NCBI RefSeq assembly: GCF_030035675.1
Contig: NC_084486.1
Location: 63,407,230-63,471,229 of the forward strand
Length of the DNA: 64,000 nucleotides
Direction of reading: 5' to 3'
Source: Rhineura floridana
Lineage: Eukaryota; Chordata; Lepidosauria; Squamata; Rhineuridae
Under the pieces are notes generated by a model, which ran no database searches, was not told the origin of the DNA, and saw nothing but the letters and a program-made list of their open reading frames with translations. The translations under genes were made by a program, and so were the position numbers. Within the stretch, counting starts at the first letter, position 1; the number at the start of each line of letters is the position of its first letter. Of the stretch, positions 45,275 through 56,075 are shown one piece after another.

Positions 45275-45845
45275 ATGGGGAGGGGAAGACCACACCCATC
45301 TGCTCTGCCAGATGTTGTTTGCTCTATATTCAGAAATGTATTCCTGTCTACCACTGGTTCAAATATGTAAAAGGAAAAATGCTATAGCCTTACAGTCTGC
45401 TATAGATGAAGTGTTTGCTACTGTGATGAGAATTTATCTCCAAAGTTTGAAGCATTAGATGTAAACCAAAACTTTTAAACCCTCCCACTTACAGATTTTC
45501 AAGTAATGATAATGTGTTAACATGCAAGTGCATCCAATTTTAGCTTTCTATATGTTTTGGTAAGATAATGATTTTCCCAAGGCCCAAGTGTCTTTATATA
45601 TTTACTAGTAAATTCTGGGCGTATTCTAAAAACATATATATTCCTGGCTGACACTGGAAAGGTTTTCATTCCAATCCAACGTTGATTGAAATGAATGGGA
45701 CAACTGGGCTCTTTAACATCCCAACATTCTATCACATGCATTGTTTTGATTTCTGCTGGAATTGTGCCCTCTTATTAAATAAACTTCATGTTTTATTATG
45801 TAGAAAACCTTGGACTACCGAATGCAAAATTTCCACATTTTAGAC
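45275..45845. other. No recognised feature
   Basis: Intron 2 sequence without recognised repeats. Confidence 0.5.
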
Positions 45846-46880
45846 TGTTTGTTTGTTTATTTAAGGTATTTATGTACCTCTTAATAATTACTGCAATCTC
45901 TAAGCAGTGTACATAAAAATGATAAAAAGCATCCAATGTATAAAATCAATTACAATTAATCATAAAAGCAGAAATCACATTACTTAAAGTGATGTGCAAA
46001 ACAGAAATAAGACAATATACTAATATATTAAAATAACATTATACAGTTCCAAAATTAGCAGTGATCATGCCCAGATTTTTCTTCTGGGAAGGCCTGTTGG
46101 AATAAAAATGAATTCAATTGATGCTCAAATCCAAAAAAGGGTGGTGCTCCTCCAATATCCACCATAAGGGAGTTCCATAAAATAGGGGCTGCTAGACTAA
46201 AAGCGCTGTTCCATATCACGAAGAAACCAATCTTGGCAGTGTGCAGGAATGCTCCCCCCTGCTGATTGCATTCGCACACCAGCATATAGTGGGTAAGGCA
46301 ATATTTCTGGTACCAAGTTGTTAAGGGCTAGGGATGAGGTTTGCTGCCTAGTTCCAATCCACTTGTCTTCCAATAGTCTGTTATTCGATCCTAATTCACC
46401 CCTTTTTTGTTCGCACTTGTTTTGGCACTTGCCAATTTGATCCGCTATTTTTGGTTGTGAAAAAAATGCATAATTTTTAATGTAAATGCCTATGTAAATG
46501 ATCACAGTGTTCTACGTGGTTTTTTTTCCCTATTTATCACAACTACACACAGTTATGAATGCATCCATTTAGAGGAAATTACAAAGATAATTAAGTAAAA
46601 TTGGAAAAAATTCAAAAGAAATCTGGTCTGATTACAGCTGCAGCCCGCCACAAAAAATCTGTGCTGATTACAGCCACAGTCCACCAGAAGAAATCAGTGC
46701 CAGACCAAAAAGATAGCAGACTGTTGAATTCAGTCGGAATCTGGTACTAAGTCCTATTTAGTGGATATTTTCCCCTGTGCCTATTAAGGGCTTTATAGAC
46801 CAATACTAAAAGCTTAAACCTGGCCCAAATTCATATTAGCAGCCCATGCATATTTCTCGGCTCAGGTGTTAAGTGCTGTT
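45846..46880 (-). mobile_element. L2/CR1-group LINE 3' end, degenerate, with an insertion
   Basis: The minus strand at 46055-46285 gives AAPILWNSLMVDIGGAPPFF, FEHQLNSFLFQQAF, the LINE C-terminus. The 3' UTR and (TAAA)-like tail lie at 45846-46050. Upstream coding remains at 46740-46880 correspond to the HWLPV...FKVLVLTYKAL region. 46329-46735 appears inserted: it starts TAGGGATGAG and holds a degenerate tandem (TGATTACAGC(C/T)(G/A)CAG units). TCTGGTACCAAGT at 46308 recurs near 46740 with one change. Confidence 0.65.
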
Positions 46881-47713
46881 GATAGATCTGTTAGGTTACT
46901 TGCATGCCATACGGCAAAGGATTATAGCAGATTATATCCAGGTTACTTCAACCTATTATTCTAAGAGGCAAAATATATGCTTGGAACAATTATGTGATTC
47001 ATGCCTCCTGAGGCACATCTACCACTTCATGGGGCTCACATGTTGGAAAGCTTCCCCATATAAAAAGCTCTCTCCATGTTTCCTAGATGACAGCCCTTCT
47101 CCCTGGCATACTAGTTTACCAGAAACAGAGAATTTTTGAAACAGGAAACATATTGATACTTCTGAATGTGTCGTTCAGATTTACAGCTGCTAATCCTGTC
47201 AAATCCCACAAATGAGGAAATGGGTTTTATATCCATAGCATTCAAAACCTTAAATTGCCTATTTACTTTGATTGTTTAGGGTATCTGGTGGCTGGCTGAA
47301 TTAAGTAGTGCTGTTCTGCTTTTTTTTCTGAGCATTTACCACTAATTAACAGTAGCGGCTGCTAGGGCAGAGTGGGGTTACTCTAGGTTAGACTAATGAA
47401 CCCACTTTCTGCTCCTATCACTGCTTAGTCTCTCTCAGTCAACACAGAGGCTCAAAGGGAGTGGGCAAGGTGAGTGGAGGCTATTGCTACTTCTCCTTGT
47501 TCCAATCTTTGCTCAAAGGGGAGAGGTGAACAGGCAGTCACAGTGAGGAGGAAGAAGACTAGGGCCAAGTGGGATGGGGGCCATGGCAACTTCCCAGTAA
47601 TGCCTATCCCAGGCTGTGGCATTGGGAGTGCTGCCATGCATTTTTGTCCAGGAGAACGAACACTCTGGCCTCACGATTCTACTGTGGTGGAAGCAAAAGT
47701 ACTTTTGAAGAAA
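46881..47713. other. No recognised feature
   Basis: Non-coding intron sequence. The complementary ORFs near 47452-47722 are not recognisable proteins. Confidence 0.45.
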
Positions 47714-47905
47714 GGTCTATAGCTCAGTGATAGATCATCTGCCTTGCATGCAGGAGGCCCAAGGTTCAATATGTGGCATCTCCAGGTAGGGCTAAGAATG
47801 TCCACAGTCTGAAGCCCTGGAAAGGTCACTGCCAGTCAGTGGAGACAATAGTGGGCTAGATAGACTAATGGACCTTATTCACTATCAGGCAGCTTCCTAT
47901 GTTCC
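47714..47905 (+). repeat. tRNA-derived SINE (Ala-type head)
   Basis: GGTCTATAGCTCAGTGATAG (A box) with TTGCATGCAGGAGGCCCAAG and GGTTCAATAT (B box), then GTGGCATCTCC, much like tRNA-Ala with a TGC anticodon position. The body TCCAGGTAGGGCTAAGAATG and end GGCAGCTTCCTATGTTC follow. The tRNA part is degenerate, so it is a SINE and not a tRNA gene. Confidence 0.85.
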
Positions 47906-47924
47906 ACTGGGCTGTACCCATTTC

Positions 47925-48135
47925 AGTCATCGTGTGTGTGGAATGACTTCCACGAGCACAACGAAACTTCCCCTCCTCCTCCTCCCCCTGCACACCCTCC
48001 AAAACTATTCCTCCGACCCTCTGGAGCAGATTTGCGGCAGTATGGGGGGCACACGGGGGGAATGGAAGGGGAAGTTCTGCTGCACTCATGGAAGTTGTTC
48101 CATGTGCCCAATGACTTATCATCCAACTCTGTCCT
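47925..48135. mobile_element. Palindromic MITE
   Basis: GGAATGACTTCCACGAGCAC, AACGAAACTTCCCCT pairs with GGGGAAGTTCTGCTGCACTC, ATGGAAGTTGTTCC. The overlapping ORFs on both strands (47865-48383) come from this repeat. Confidence 0.65.
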
Positions 48136-48503
48136 TACATGGCAAACTCCCATCCAACCTTGACTGTTATCTAAAACGTTTCAGGGATTTCCCAAATATC
48201 CTGCAACTTTCAAAGCCAGAGAGTTACCAATTGGATTGCTGGTTGCTCTGCCTCCTCAGCATCCCTCCTGATGCCACTCAATGCTTCTACACTGTACCTA
48301 TGACAGGACTGGAGCCAGCTCCTAGTGTCATGTTCTCACAAAGTAGCATTAGGGCCCCTGTGCCTGTTTCTAGGAGTGCTTGACATTTTAAGCCAAATAA
48401 AGCATTTTTAATAGTCCAGTTCAGTTTATTTCTTTTGGCCATTGATCATAGTGATGCGGAACATGCAACAGAATACAAAAAACGATAAAGTAAAAATGAT
48501 CAG

Positions 48504-48755
48504 GTAGTAAACTTAGATGGCTTTAAAATATGATTAGACAAATTTATGGAGATCAAGGCTATGGCCACAATGGCTATGTTCTACTTCTACAGTTGGAGGC
48601 TGTATATCTCAGAATACCAGTAACTGGGAATTGTAGATGGAGAGAGTGCTGTTGCACTCAAGTTCTGCTTTTGTGCTTCCCATAGGCATCTGGTTGGCCA
48701 CTGTGAGAACAGGTTGCTGGTCTAGACAGGCCTTTGACCTGTTTATATCCTTAAA
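48504..48755 (+). repeat. Unclassified interspersed repeat, copy 2
   Basis: GATGGCTTTAAAATATGATT, AGACAAATTTATGGAG, GGCTATGGCCACAATGGCTA, CCCATAGGCATCTGGTTGGC, CACTGTGAGAACAGGTTGCT, GGTCTAGACAGGCC. It begins where 15173-15560 ends in the shared family order. Confidence 0.6.
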
Positions 48756-49182
48756 CAATGAAATGCATAGAGAGGAGATCTGCAAAGATGCAACAATCTA
48801 GCACTAACTGACACTCAGGCTACAATCCTGCACACACACACATGCATCGGAATGTACTGTCAATAATGCTAACTGGTCAATAAATCAGCAGTAACGTATA
48901 TGTAAACTTAAATGTGGCTGATATAATAAAGTCAGCCCCATTTAGAATTACATACAGCTTACCACTCTTATAATGAATTAATTTGTCATAATCTCGTAAA
49001 AATGTCATAGAGATAACAAGTAGGCTTGCAAAACAGCCAGTATCAGACACTGATTGCACAGAGTACAGTTAAGCACATGCTTTTAAATCTCACACTAGAA
49101 TCAATGGGCCTTGAACATATGAAACATATCTTGAGTCAGACCATTTGTTCATCTAACTCAGTATTGTCTACGCTGCCTACAT

Positions 49183-49721
49183 TGTTTGGCAATGGCTGTG
49201 AGAGAACTAAAAAAGGTCCTCAAATGCAAAGATGTATCACTGAACACTAAAGTCAGGATCATTCAGACCATGGCATTTCCGATCTCTATGTATGGATGTG
49301 AAAGCTGGACAGTGAAAAAAGCGGATAAGAGAAAAATCAACTCATTTGAAATGTGGTGTTGGAGGAGAGCTTTGAGGATCCCATGGACTGCGAAAAAGAC
49401 AAATAATTGGGTGTTAGAACAAATTAAACCAGAACTATCACTAGAAGCTAAAATGATGAAACTGAGGTTATCATACTTTGGACACATAATGAGAAGACAT
49501 GATTCACTAGAAAAGATAATAATGCTGGGAAAAACAGAAGGGAGTGGGAAAAGAGGAAGGCCAAACAAGAGATGGATTGATTCCATAAAGGAAGCCACAG
49601 ACCTGAACTTACAAGATCTGAACAGGGTGGTTCATGACAGATGCTCTTGGAGGTTGCTGATTCATAGGGTCGCCATAAGTCGTAATCAACTTGGAGACAC
49701 ATAACAACAACAACAACAGTT
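49183..49721 (+). mobile_element. BovB (RTE) LINE 3' end, 5'-truncated
   Basis: The C-terminus of the BovB polyprotein reads open over about 170 codons: RELKKVLKCKDVSLNTKVRI, MYGCESWTVKKADKRKINSF, EMWCWRRALRIPWTAKKTNN, LRLSYFGHIMRRHDSLEKII, GRPNKRWIDSIKEATDLNLQ. The RT itself is missing through 5' truncation. The 3' end is CATAGGGTCGCCATAAGTCG, CAACTTGGAGACACATAACA and an (ACA)n tail. No flanking duplication was identified. BovB supplies RT to Sauria-type SINEs. Confidence 0.93.
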
Positions 49722-51409
49722 TAGGGTCTCAGACATGAGGCCTTTCCTGCCTTACCTGGAGATACCAAAGATTGATCCTGGGACCTCTTTGAAACAAAAC
49801 ATGTGAACTACTACTCCCCAAGTGTTTGATTTTTGTTTGATGATGCTCATTACATATATTTTATAAGCACTTCTGAGTATAGATTAAAAAAGGCATGGAA
49901 GAGAGGTGAGCAACAAGCTCCCTACAATCTTGACTTACACCCAGTTTTTATCAGGACACTAGCATTGCTTTAATGCCACTCCAAGTTTCATGTGTGCCAA
50001 GATATTCTCATTTTTTCCATGAAGCACTTTGTTAAAAATAAATCTGCACATTCCAAATGTTCAGAGAAGCTAACGTAGCCTTTTAGTTGTTCCCTCTGTT
50101 GCTGCTTCTGAAGCAGAGTAATCCACAGTTCACTAATTCATTTTCACTAGACCAATTCTGAGTGATGTTTACAAATGCAGATTTTCCATTTTTGCTTCTT
50201 TTCAGCAGCAGAGCAACAGAACCCCTCTGATACTGGATGCAAATTGTTCATTATTCAATAAATAATCTCATAACATATCTTTGAGCTGTGATTATTTATT
50301 TTTCCCATTCTTGTTCCAAATGAACGTTTTGATGCATCTTCTAGCACTTATTCAACAGTGAAAAGCTATGAACCACAATTAATTTTGAAGCTCTGAAAAG
50401 CTGCGATATACTCTGTTTATGACTAATCTTATAACACTGTTGCAAATAATTATCAGGTATATGGAAATACATTCTTTTACAGTGGCTTCTAAAAGTTTGG
50501 GTGGTGCGCGAAACAGAGGCACCCCCCAGTTACAGTTGAAGGGGGCAAAGAAACATCAGTGTGTGTGTTAGGGAAGAGAGTAGATTGATGGCAAGGTTCA
50601 AAGACCTCTTGGATTAAATTGCCCAAACAGTTGTGTATTCTTTTTAAAGTTAGGGTTACTTTTTTATACCTTTTAATAACTAAATACAAGGGCGACTTGC
50701 AACAAAACATGTGCGATGTTTAGTTCTCTGATTTTAAATATTCTATTTCATTCCCCCTCCCACCAAGTTTTCCATCTCCCCGCTATGGCCCCATCAAACA
50801 GTGAATCAGTATTTTGTCACCACTGAGGACAGTTTGGGCTAGTTTTGAGTTTCCCCAAATCTGATGACACCTCCTTCTTATATATGAATGGTGCCATTTA
50901 ATTATATAAGGACTGGTAGAAAATTGAGATCACTATTAGAATATATGATATAGGTCCTGTTGAAGAATATATGACATGGCACTTGTGGTTCACAGTGCAG
51001 GCAGCCCCTTCACCTAAATGATCACCATAAACTTGGAAAGTCAGTATGCATTAATTTAAAGCAACTGTCATGTGTCCCAGAACATCTGTCACACAGCACG
51101 GCATGCCTACTGAAGTGTGTGGTTGACATTCTGAATTCTATCAGAACTTCTTGGATGCATTCTCCTCAGTCCTTGTCAAAGAAGGTCCCATTGGGAGGCA
51201 GAGTTTGATCCCTTTTGGTAACAAATAATTGGCCACAGTGGGGACCATAAAATACGAGCAGTTGGGATGGCAATGTTTGTCAATACAGTGAAAAATGTTT
51301 AAGAGCATTTTTCCAAGTAGGCATTTAATAGCCTGGCAATACAAAGAACAGGAGTGCACTGTTATCTGTTTGTTTTAGATGGAAAGGAGGAGGCTAGCTT
51401 AAAACTTAC
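49722..51409. other. Intron 2, no recognised feature
   Basis: Unique-looking AT-rich sequence up to the exon 2 donor. No ORF of note. Confidence 0.5.
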
Positions 51410-51523
51410 CTTGTGATTACATACGGTGCAAAGCAAAGTATAAAAGTGCCAATAAAGGTACTGATCTTTTTAGTTGCTCGTTGTCTCCGCCTCTTCTGTT
51501 CTTCTAGGCATCGCTCTCTTACA
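51410..51523 (-). CDS. GPR26: GPR26 internal coding exon (third intracellular loop and TM6)
   Basis: A 114-bp exon bounded by an AAAAAACAG acceptor (ends 51524) and a GTAAGT donor (begins 51409). It completes a split codon with T, encodes 37 residues, and leaves AG for the Arg shared with exon 3: VRERCLEEQKRRRQRATKKI, then STFIGTFILCFAPYVIT. From memory human GPR26 has VRERCLEEQKRRRQRATKKI followed by STFIGTFLVCFAPYVITR, so all but two or three residues agree. The basic loop contacts G protein. TM6 has CFAP where most class A receptors have CWxP. The frame that stays open to 51745 is a different frame and is not coding. The upstream exon (TM1-TM5, expected about 220 codons) is not in the window. 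Confidence 0.95.
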
Positions 51524-51699
51524 CTGTTTTTTGACATAAACAAGAAAGCGAGTTATTTCAAATAGCATTTCATCACCTTGACTTATAGGCCATGTTAGCA
51601 GGCATTTGCCTGAATATGTGATGCATAAAAGTGGGGATGGGGCCAGGGGCACACACACACCATCTCTATGTGTATACCTCCCCGTGTATGTCACTCCCA

Positions 51700-51850
51700 A
51701 CCTTGTCATGTTGAGTGGGAGAGGACTGCGGGAGGCTTTACTCACATTCTCTTGAATGCAAGTACAACAGCTTCTGTAGTTGGGGACCCTGCTGTATCAG
51801 GATCCCCAACTGCACAGACATTTCTATTCACATTCAAACAAACATGAGTA
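51700..51850. mobile_element. Possible palindromic MITE
   Basis: TGTAGTTGGGGACCCTG pairs with CAGGATCCCCAACTGCA, with weaker outer pairing (TCACATTCTCTTGAATG and CATTCAAACAAACATG). Ends unclear. Confidence 0.4.
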
Positions 51851-51970
51851 CAAGCCCCCTGCAGACAGGAATGCCACCAGGATTTCATGAACCCCGTACA
51901 CGGTATGTGGCTTGGTCCACTGAACCCCCCTCCCACAGTCTATTGGAAGAACTGCTGCTTATGTTCATAT

Positions 51971-52335
51971 ATTAACTGAGCCTAGCCTGTCTCATGGGGC
52001 TGTTGCAAATATTAAAGGGGGGAGAATGTACACATATTTGAGCTTCTGGCTGGAAAAGCAAGATGCAAATATATACTGTCATTCACAGATCATATAAATA
52101 AAGCCAGAAAAGCACTCCCATGCTTTAACTACAATATTTACAGCAAAATACAAAAATAAAAATGGGCAACCCTTTTAAATAACAAGCAAAAAAAAAAGGA
52201 TTGCGGTTTCACAGCTTTAGTGTCTGAACTACAATCTCCCAGCCTAGCCCACCTAACACGACGATAAAAGAGGGAAGGGGAAGAGAATGCACACAACCTT
52301 GAGCTTCTGGGAGGAAGATCAAGATACAAATATAC
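51971..52335 (+). mobile_element. Two LINE/SINE 3' tail pieces in direct orientation
   Basis: 51971-52078 (CTCATGGGGCTGTTGCAAAT, TTGAGCTTCTGGCTGGAAAA, GCAAGATGCAAATATA) and 52238-52335 (CCCACCTAACACGACGATAA, CTTGAGCTTCTGGGAGGAAG, ATCAAGATACAAATATA) share the same tail. Confidence 0.55.
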
Positions 52336-52420
52336 AACAAGCAACAAATATATGCAGTTTCACAACCCTCAGCATAGCACACACACACACATAAAATATT
52401 TTGCCAACCTTGATAAAGAA

Positions 52421-52625
52421 AAAAGGCTGGCTAGGGCCTGCCCAGCTTGCTATAGCTGCACAAGCCAGCCCCTTCCTTGTCTGTAACTGCCAGGTGAGGG
52501 GCAATTGGACTCCTTGGGACTATGCAGCTTGCCCACAGCTGCACAGGTGGCAGGGCACGTAACCCCTGAGCCACTCACTGTGGGGGTGATCTTTAGCTGG
52601 ACCTTTATACCCAGGAGACACAACA
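52421..52625 (-). repeat. SINE fragment, same family as 5586-5972
   Basis: GGCTGGCTAGGGCCTGCCCA, GCACAAGCCAGCCCCTTCCT, CTTGGGACTATGCAGCTTGC, AACCCCTGAGCCACTCACTG match the central part of the SINE at 5586-5972. Both the tRNA head and the BovB-like tail are missing. Confidence 0.85.
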
Positions 52626-52669
52626 CGTGATTATTTCCTTGAGGATATCATGTGTTTTAATACCAGAAG

Positions 52670-52784
52670 CAGAGCTTGGAAAAGTTACTTTTTTGAACTA
52701 CATCTCCCATCAGCCCCAGCCAGCACCATGCTGGCTGGGGCTGATGGGAGTTGTAGTTCAAAAAAGTAACTTTTCCAAGCTCTG
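52670..52784. mobile_element. hAT hairpin MITE, copy 2
   Basis: 115 bp, starts CAGAGCTTGGAAAAGTTAC and ends with its inverse. The arms continue as TTTTTTGAACTACATCTCCC, ATCAGCCCCAGCCAGC and meet at ACCAT, giving arms of about 55 bp. Nearly identical to 7481-7596. No clear 8-bp duplication (ACCAGAAG versus AAGTATAT). Confidence 0.9.
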
Positions 52785-54463
52785 AAGTATATTCAAAATA
52801 TAAATGTGGGGGAAATTATTTATTGATTGGGTTTTCCAGCCTGCTGCTCCCACTGTAACATACTCTGTCCCCTGGAAACCTTTCCTAGTGTTTGGCAAAC
52901 AGGAAAACTCTGGGCTGTGGTTTTTATGGTTTTTCAGTGGAAATGTTTGCAGCTCAGTATCAAAACGTGATCGTCAGTATCTCTTTTATGATCTATGTCA
53001 CAATGTTTAGAATTCTGATAGCACTTTAATTCAGGATGGGCAGAAAGTAGATCAAAATATATTGGTATATCTGAAGGTGACTTTCAGAAGATCAGTGAGG
53101 ATTTCAGACTCCTGTTTCACAATGTAAACAAGAAAATGACCACCCCACCATTATACTGCTGAAAAGAAGAAAGCTGGGGGTTGGTAATCAGGAGCGCATT
53201 TTTGTGTGGAAATACTGTGAGTTCAGTTCAATTCTGGAACTCAAAACAAATCTCTGGGCTAAAAATTATTTAATTCTAAGTGCATATATTTTGTGGCTTG
53301 CTCTCGTTGGTGGATCTTGGGTTTTTGTAATTATAACAATAACAATAAATACCAAAAACCTGAAGTCTAACCATCCTGATCTAGAGTATTATAATCCTAC
53401 AAGGCATGTTTGTGTTACCATAAAATGGTGTGATACAGCTATTTCTGGCATCAGTTTCTAATGGAGGCAGCCTTTATCATGTGTTTGACCATCAGGTGTA
53501 TCTAATTTTGATGCCTGGCGCTTGTCACAGAAGGTGAGAGCTGCACAGAGATGAACAATTTTTTCTTCTCAGTTTCTGGGTACACAGTAGAAAGGTGACA
53601 CTGCTTTTTTGAGAATGCTTTCCTTGGCAATGTTTTGAAGACTCTTACCTCTGCTACTGTAGTTTCATTTTTGCAAGCATTCCTTTGAACCATGCTACAA
53701 CAACCCTGCAAGGTAGGCCTGTGCCCATACAAATGGTTTAGTGCAGGGGTGGCCAGAAGGTAGACTGTAATCTGTTGATAGATTCCTGCAAGATTTGTGG
53801 TCAATCAGTTGTTTAACAATAGCAACAAAAGGACACACACACGTTTGGAAATTTGACAACTGAAATTAAGAATACTTGTGGAAAGTAGGAATAGATCTAT
53901 GTGTGGAAAGACTGTGAGCTCATCTCAGTTCTGATAACCCTGTGCTCAACAACTTCTCAGAGATGCCATGTTCTTTCATACTAGACATATGTCTTCTGCA
54001 GCTGGCTGTGGCTGGTGGTTCTTGAGGTTCTAGTAAAACACAGAGTAGATCCTAGACACTGCAGCAGCAGTGCTGTCTCAGTAATGGCAGCATTGCCACT
54101 CACTGAATGGGGATGGGGCAAGGTGCCTGCAAGTTCAGGGCTGGGGGCACCACCATCCTGCAGCAGGTGGGAACACACCTGCAGGCTTGTGCTGCATTCC
54201 ACCAAAATACTCCCAACCTTGCCATCTCTGTGCCACTGCCATTCTGCCCCCCCCCGTATCACTGCTGACCTATGCCATCAAATTATTGGAAGAGTCCTGG
54301 CTATATTTCTCTCTCTTGACCTTTAGGAGGAAATATAAAGCACACAACAGAATTTACATTACCATTGATTTCAATAGGTTTTAAAAGACCAAGGAAGAAA
54401 AGTATAGTGAGTAATTTAAATTGTGATTTATAGAGGTACTGTAGTATGCAGGTTCTGCAAAAG
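52785..54463. other. No recognised gene
   Basis: Intron sequence. A CAGGGGTGGCCAGAAGGTAG stretch at 53745 may be the end of a hAT-type repeat. Short ORFs have no known domains. Confidence 0.4.
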
Positions 54464-54888
54464 CCAGTGCGATGTAGTGATAGGACTACTGGGCTAGGGC
54501 CTGGGAGACCTGGGTTCAAATTAGGGTTGCCAGATTCAGGGCCTGAGACTGATCCTGTATCTTTAAGAGAAAGTCAGCCCACTGCAGGTGTTCTTGCAAC
54601 ACTGTAATGGAAAAAAACACAAGGTGGAATTCTCCTTTCCCCTGCACAACTTTTAAAGATACAGAAGACCTCTTGGAGGCTGGGCCTGGCAACCAAGAGG
54701 TCTTCTGTAAAAGTTGTGCAGGGGGAAGGGAGAATTCCACCTTGTGGTTTTCCCAATTACGGTGTTGCAAGAACACCTGCACTTGGCTGACTTTCTCTTC
54801 TCCTGAAGATACAGGATCAGTTTCAGGCCCTAAACCTGGCAACCCTAGTTCAAATCCTCATTCAGCCATGAAACTCACTGGGTGACTT
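54464..54888 (+). repeat. tRNA-derived SINE split by a MITE
   Basis: 54464-54521 (AAGCCAGTGCGATGTAGTGA, GACCTGGGTTCAAAT) and 54848-54888 (GTTCAAATCCTCATTCAGCC, ATGAAACTCACTGGGTGAC) join to a Sauria-type SINE head. The break is in the B box (GGGTTCAAATCC). Confidence 0.8.
54514..54855. mobile_element. Palindromic MITE (TAGGGTTGCCAG tips) with 8-bp TSD
   Basis: The element 54522-54847 (326 bp) starts TAGGGTTGCCAG and ends CTGGCAACCCTA. It is palindromic over its whole length, arms of about 155 bp meeting near GGAGGCTGGGCC. Flanks GTTCAAAT at 54514-54521 and 54848-54855 are identical. An 8-bp duplication fits hAT (or P-type) elements. The four ORFs of 60-108 codons on both strands are palindrome by-products. 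Confidence 0.9.
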
Positions 54889-55039
54889 TTAAAACAGACT
54901 TTTTGGAATCTATTTCCTCCATAGCAAGCAACAAGAGTCACATGATGACACATGGAACATTTAACAGACTTATTATACATTTTATAATATTTATTGATAA
55001 ATCATCTAGTATTTAAAGGAAAGAATTGAATTTAGAAGT

Positions 55040-55890
55040 TAAAGGCTGTAATTCTATGTTCACTTTCACTTCAGGAGTAAGCCCCATTAAACTCAGTGGA
55101 ACTTACTTCTTAATAAACATGGTTTAGGACTGCACTGTAACTTCAGATTCCCAAGTCTTTCTCCCTATCCCCTTTACTAGATTACTGGTGCATCCTCCCA
55201 CCTTCTCTCAAGATAGCAATTTTCCCTTGTCTGAGGCCACAAGGGCCACACAAGTTCTGCTTCAGAGTCTTAGGGTTCCCCCCCATCTTTTCTCTCTTCA
55301 TTACCTCTCTGTTGCACTTTCACCTCTTCCTACATTTCCCTCAAAGTGATGCTGCAATCCTATCCCAACCCCACTTACCTAGGAGTAAGTCCCACTGAAC
55401 TGAATGGGATTTACTTTAGAGTAGGCACGGGGTTAGGATTGTACTAGGAATGTAATCAAACTTAATTTTGTAAACATTAACAATGTAAACAGTCCTTGCC
55501 TAGCTCTAGCTTCTGACAGAACTCTTGCTTTTTTTACCTGTGAGTAAGCCCCATTGAACTAAGTGAGACTTACTTCTGAGTAGGCATTTCTAGAATTACA
55601 GTGCGAGCCCTCAGAATCTCCCCCCTTCTCTCTCTTCAGTAGCTTTCTGATTACTGCTACCTTCTGCCTTTCTCTCAAGATAGCAGTTTTCATTTGTCTG
55701 AGCCCACAAGAGGCTTGAACTCCATTTAAGTTTGTAAAACAAACTTATTTTTTGAACATCAACAGTTTTAAACAGTCCTTTCCTAGCTCTAGCTTCCTGA
55801 CAAGTTTCTCACATTTTTAAGCACTCCATTTACCTGGGAGTAAGCCCCACTGAACTCAGTGGGATTTACTTTTGAGTAGACATTTTTCCT
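55040..55890. repeat. Degenerate tandem array containing GGGAGTAAGCCCC MITEs
   Basis: AGTAAG(C/T)CCCA(T/C)TGAACT-like words recur at about 55076, 55385, 55544 and 55842. Between them other blocks also recur: CTCTCAAGATAGCA...CTTGTCTGAG at 55206 and 55672, and TAAACAGTCC...CCTAGCTCTAGCTTC near 55486 and 55770. The shared order suggests duplications of units of roughly 300 bp. Each MITE is itself a small palindrome (GTAAGCCCCACTGAACTCAG/TGGGATTTACTT). Confidence 0.65.
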
Positions 55891-55979
55891 CCTTCCTTCC
55901 CTCACGCTCATTGCTAGCACACAGAAGCTCCACTTACCCTGTCCATATAAATATACAAATGCCTGAATATGCCTATAGA

Positions 55980-56075
55980 TTCAAATATATGTTTTGCTAA
56001 AATGTATTCCCTATTAATATCAATATATTAATATTTATTAATATCAATATATTGATATTTATTAATATTAACATT
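55980..56075. repeat. AT-rich (TATTAATATCAATA)n repeat
   Basis: ATATTAATATTTATTAATAT and AATATATTGATATTTATTAA words in tandem, self-complementary. Confidence 0.8.

Larger units (their letters stand above)
41897..51409 (-). other. GPR26: GPR26 intron 2
   Basis: About 9.5 kb between a GTAAGT donor (51409 downward) and a pyrimidine-rich TTTTCTTGGCAG acceptor (41897). Phase 2: AG from exon 2 joins A of exon 3. It contains the SINEs, MITEs, LINE fragments and BovB piece listed separately; no other exon recognised. Confidence 0.88.

Noticed and set aside
47714-47790. Possible tRNA-Ala gene
   Set aside because: The cloverleaf positions are degenerate, and the sequence continues into a SINE body with the usual end; it is the SINE head.
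47868-48383. 171-codon plus-strand ORF
   Set aside because: Overlaps a palindromic MITE with ORFs on both strands; no domain seen.
51470-51745. 91-codon minus-strand ORF across the GPR26 exon 2
   Set aside because: It uses a different frame from the conserved GPR26 peptide and runs through the splice acceptor.
54516-54885. ORFs on both strands of 60-108 codons
   Set aside because: The region is a whole-length palindrome, so the same sequence is read on both strands.
55040-55890. CRISPR-like spaced repeats
   Set aside because: Unit lengths and spacers are irregular, the spacers are also repeated, and the context is vertebrate DNA rich in MITEs.
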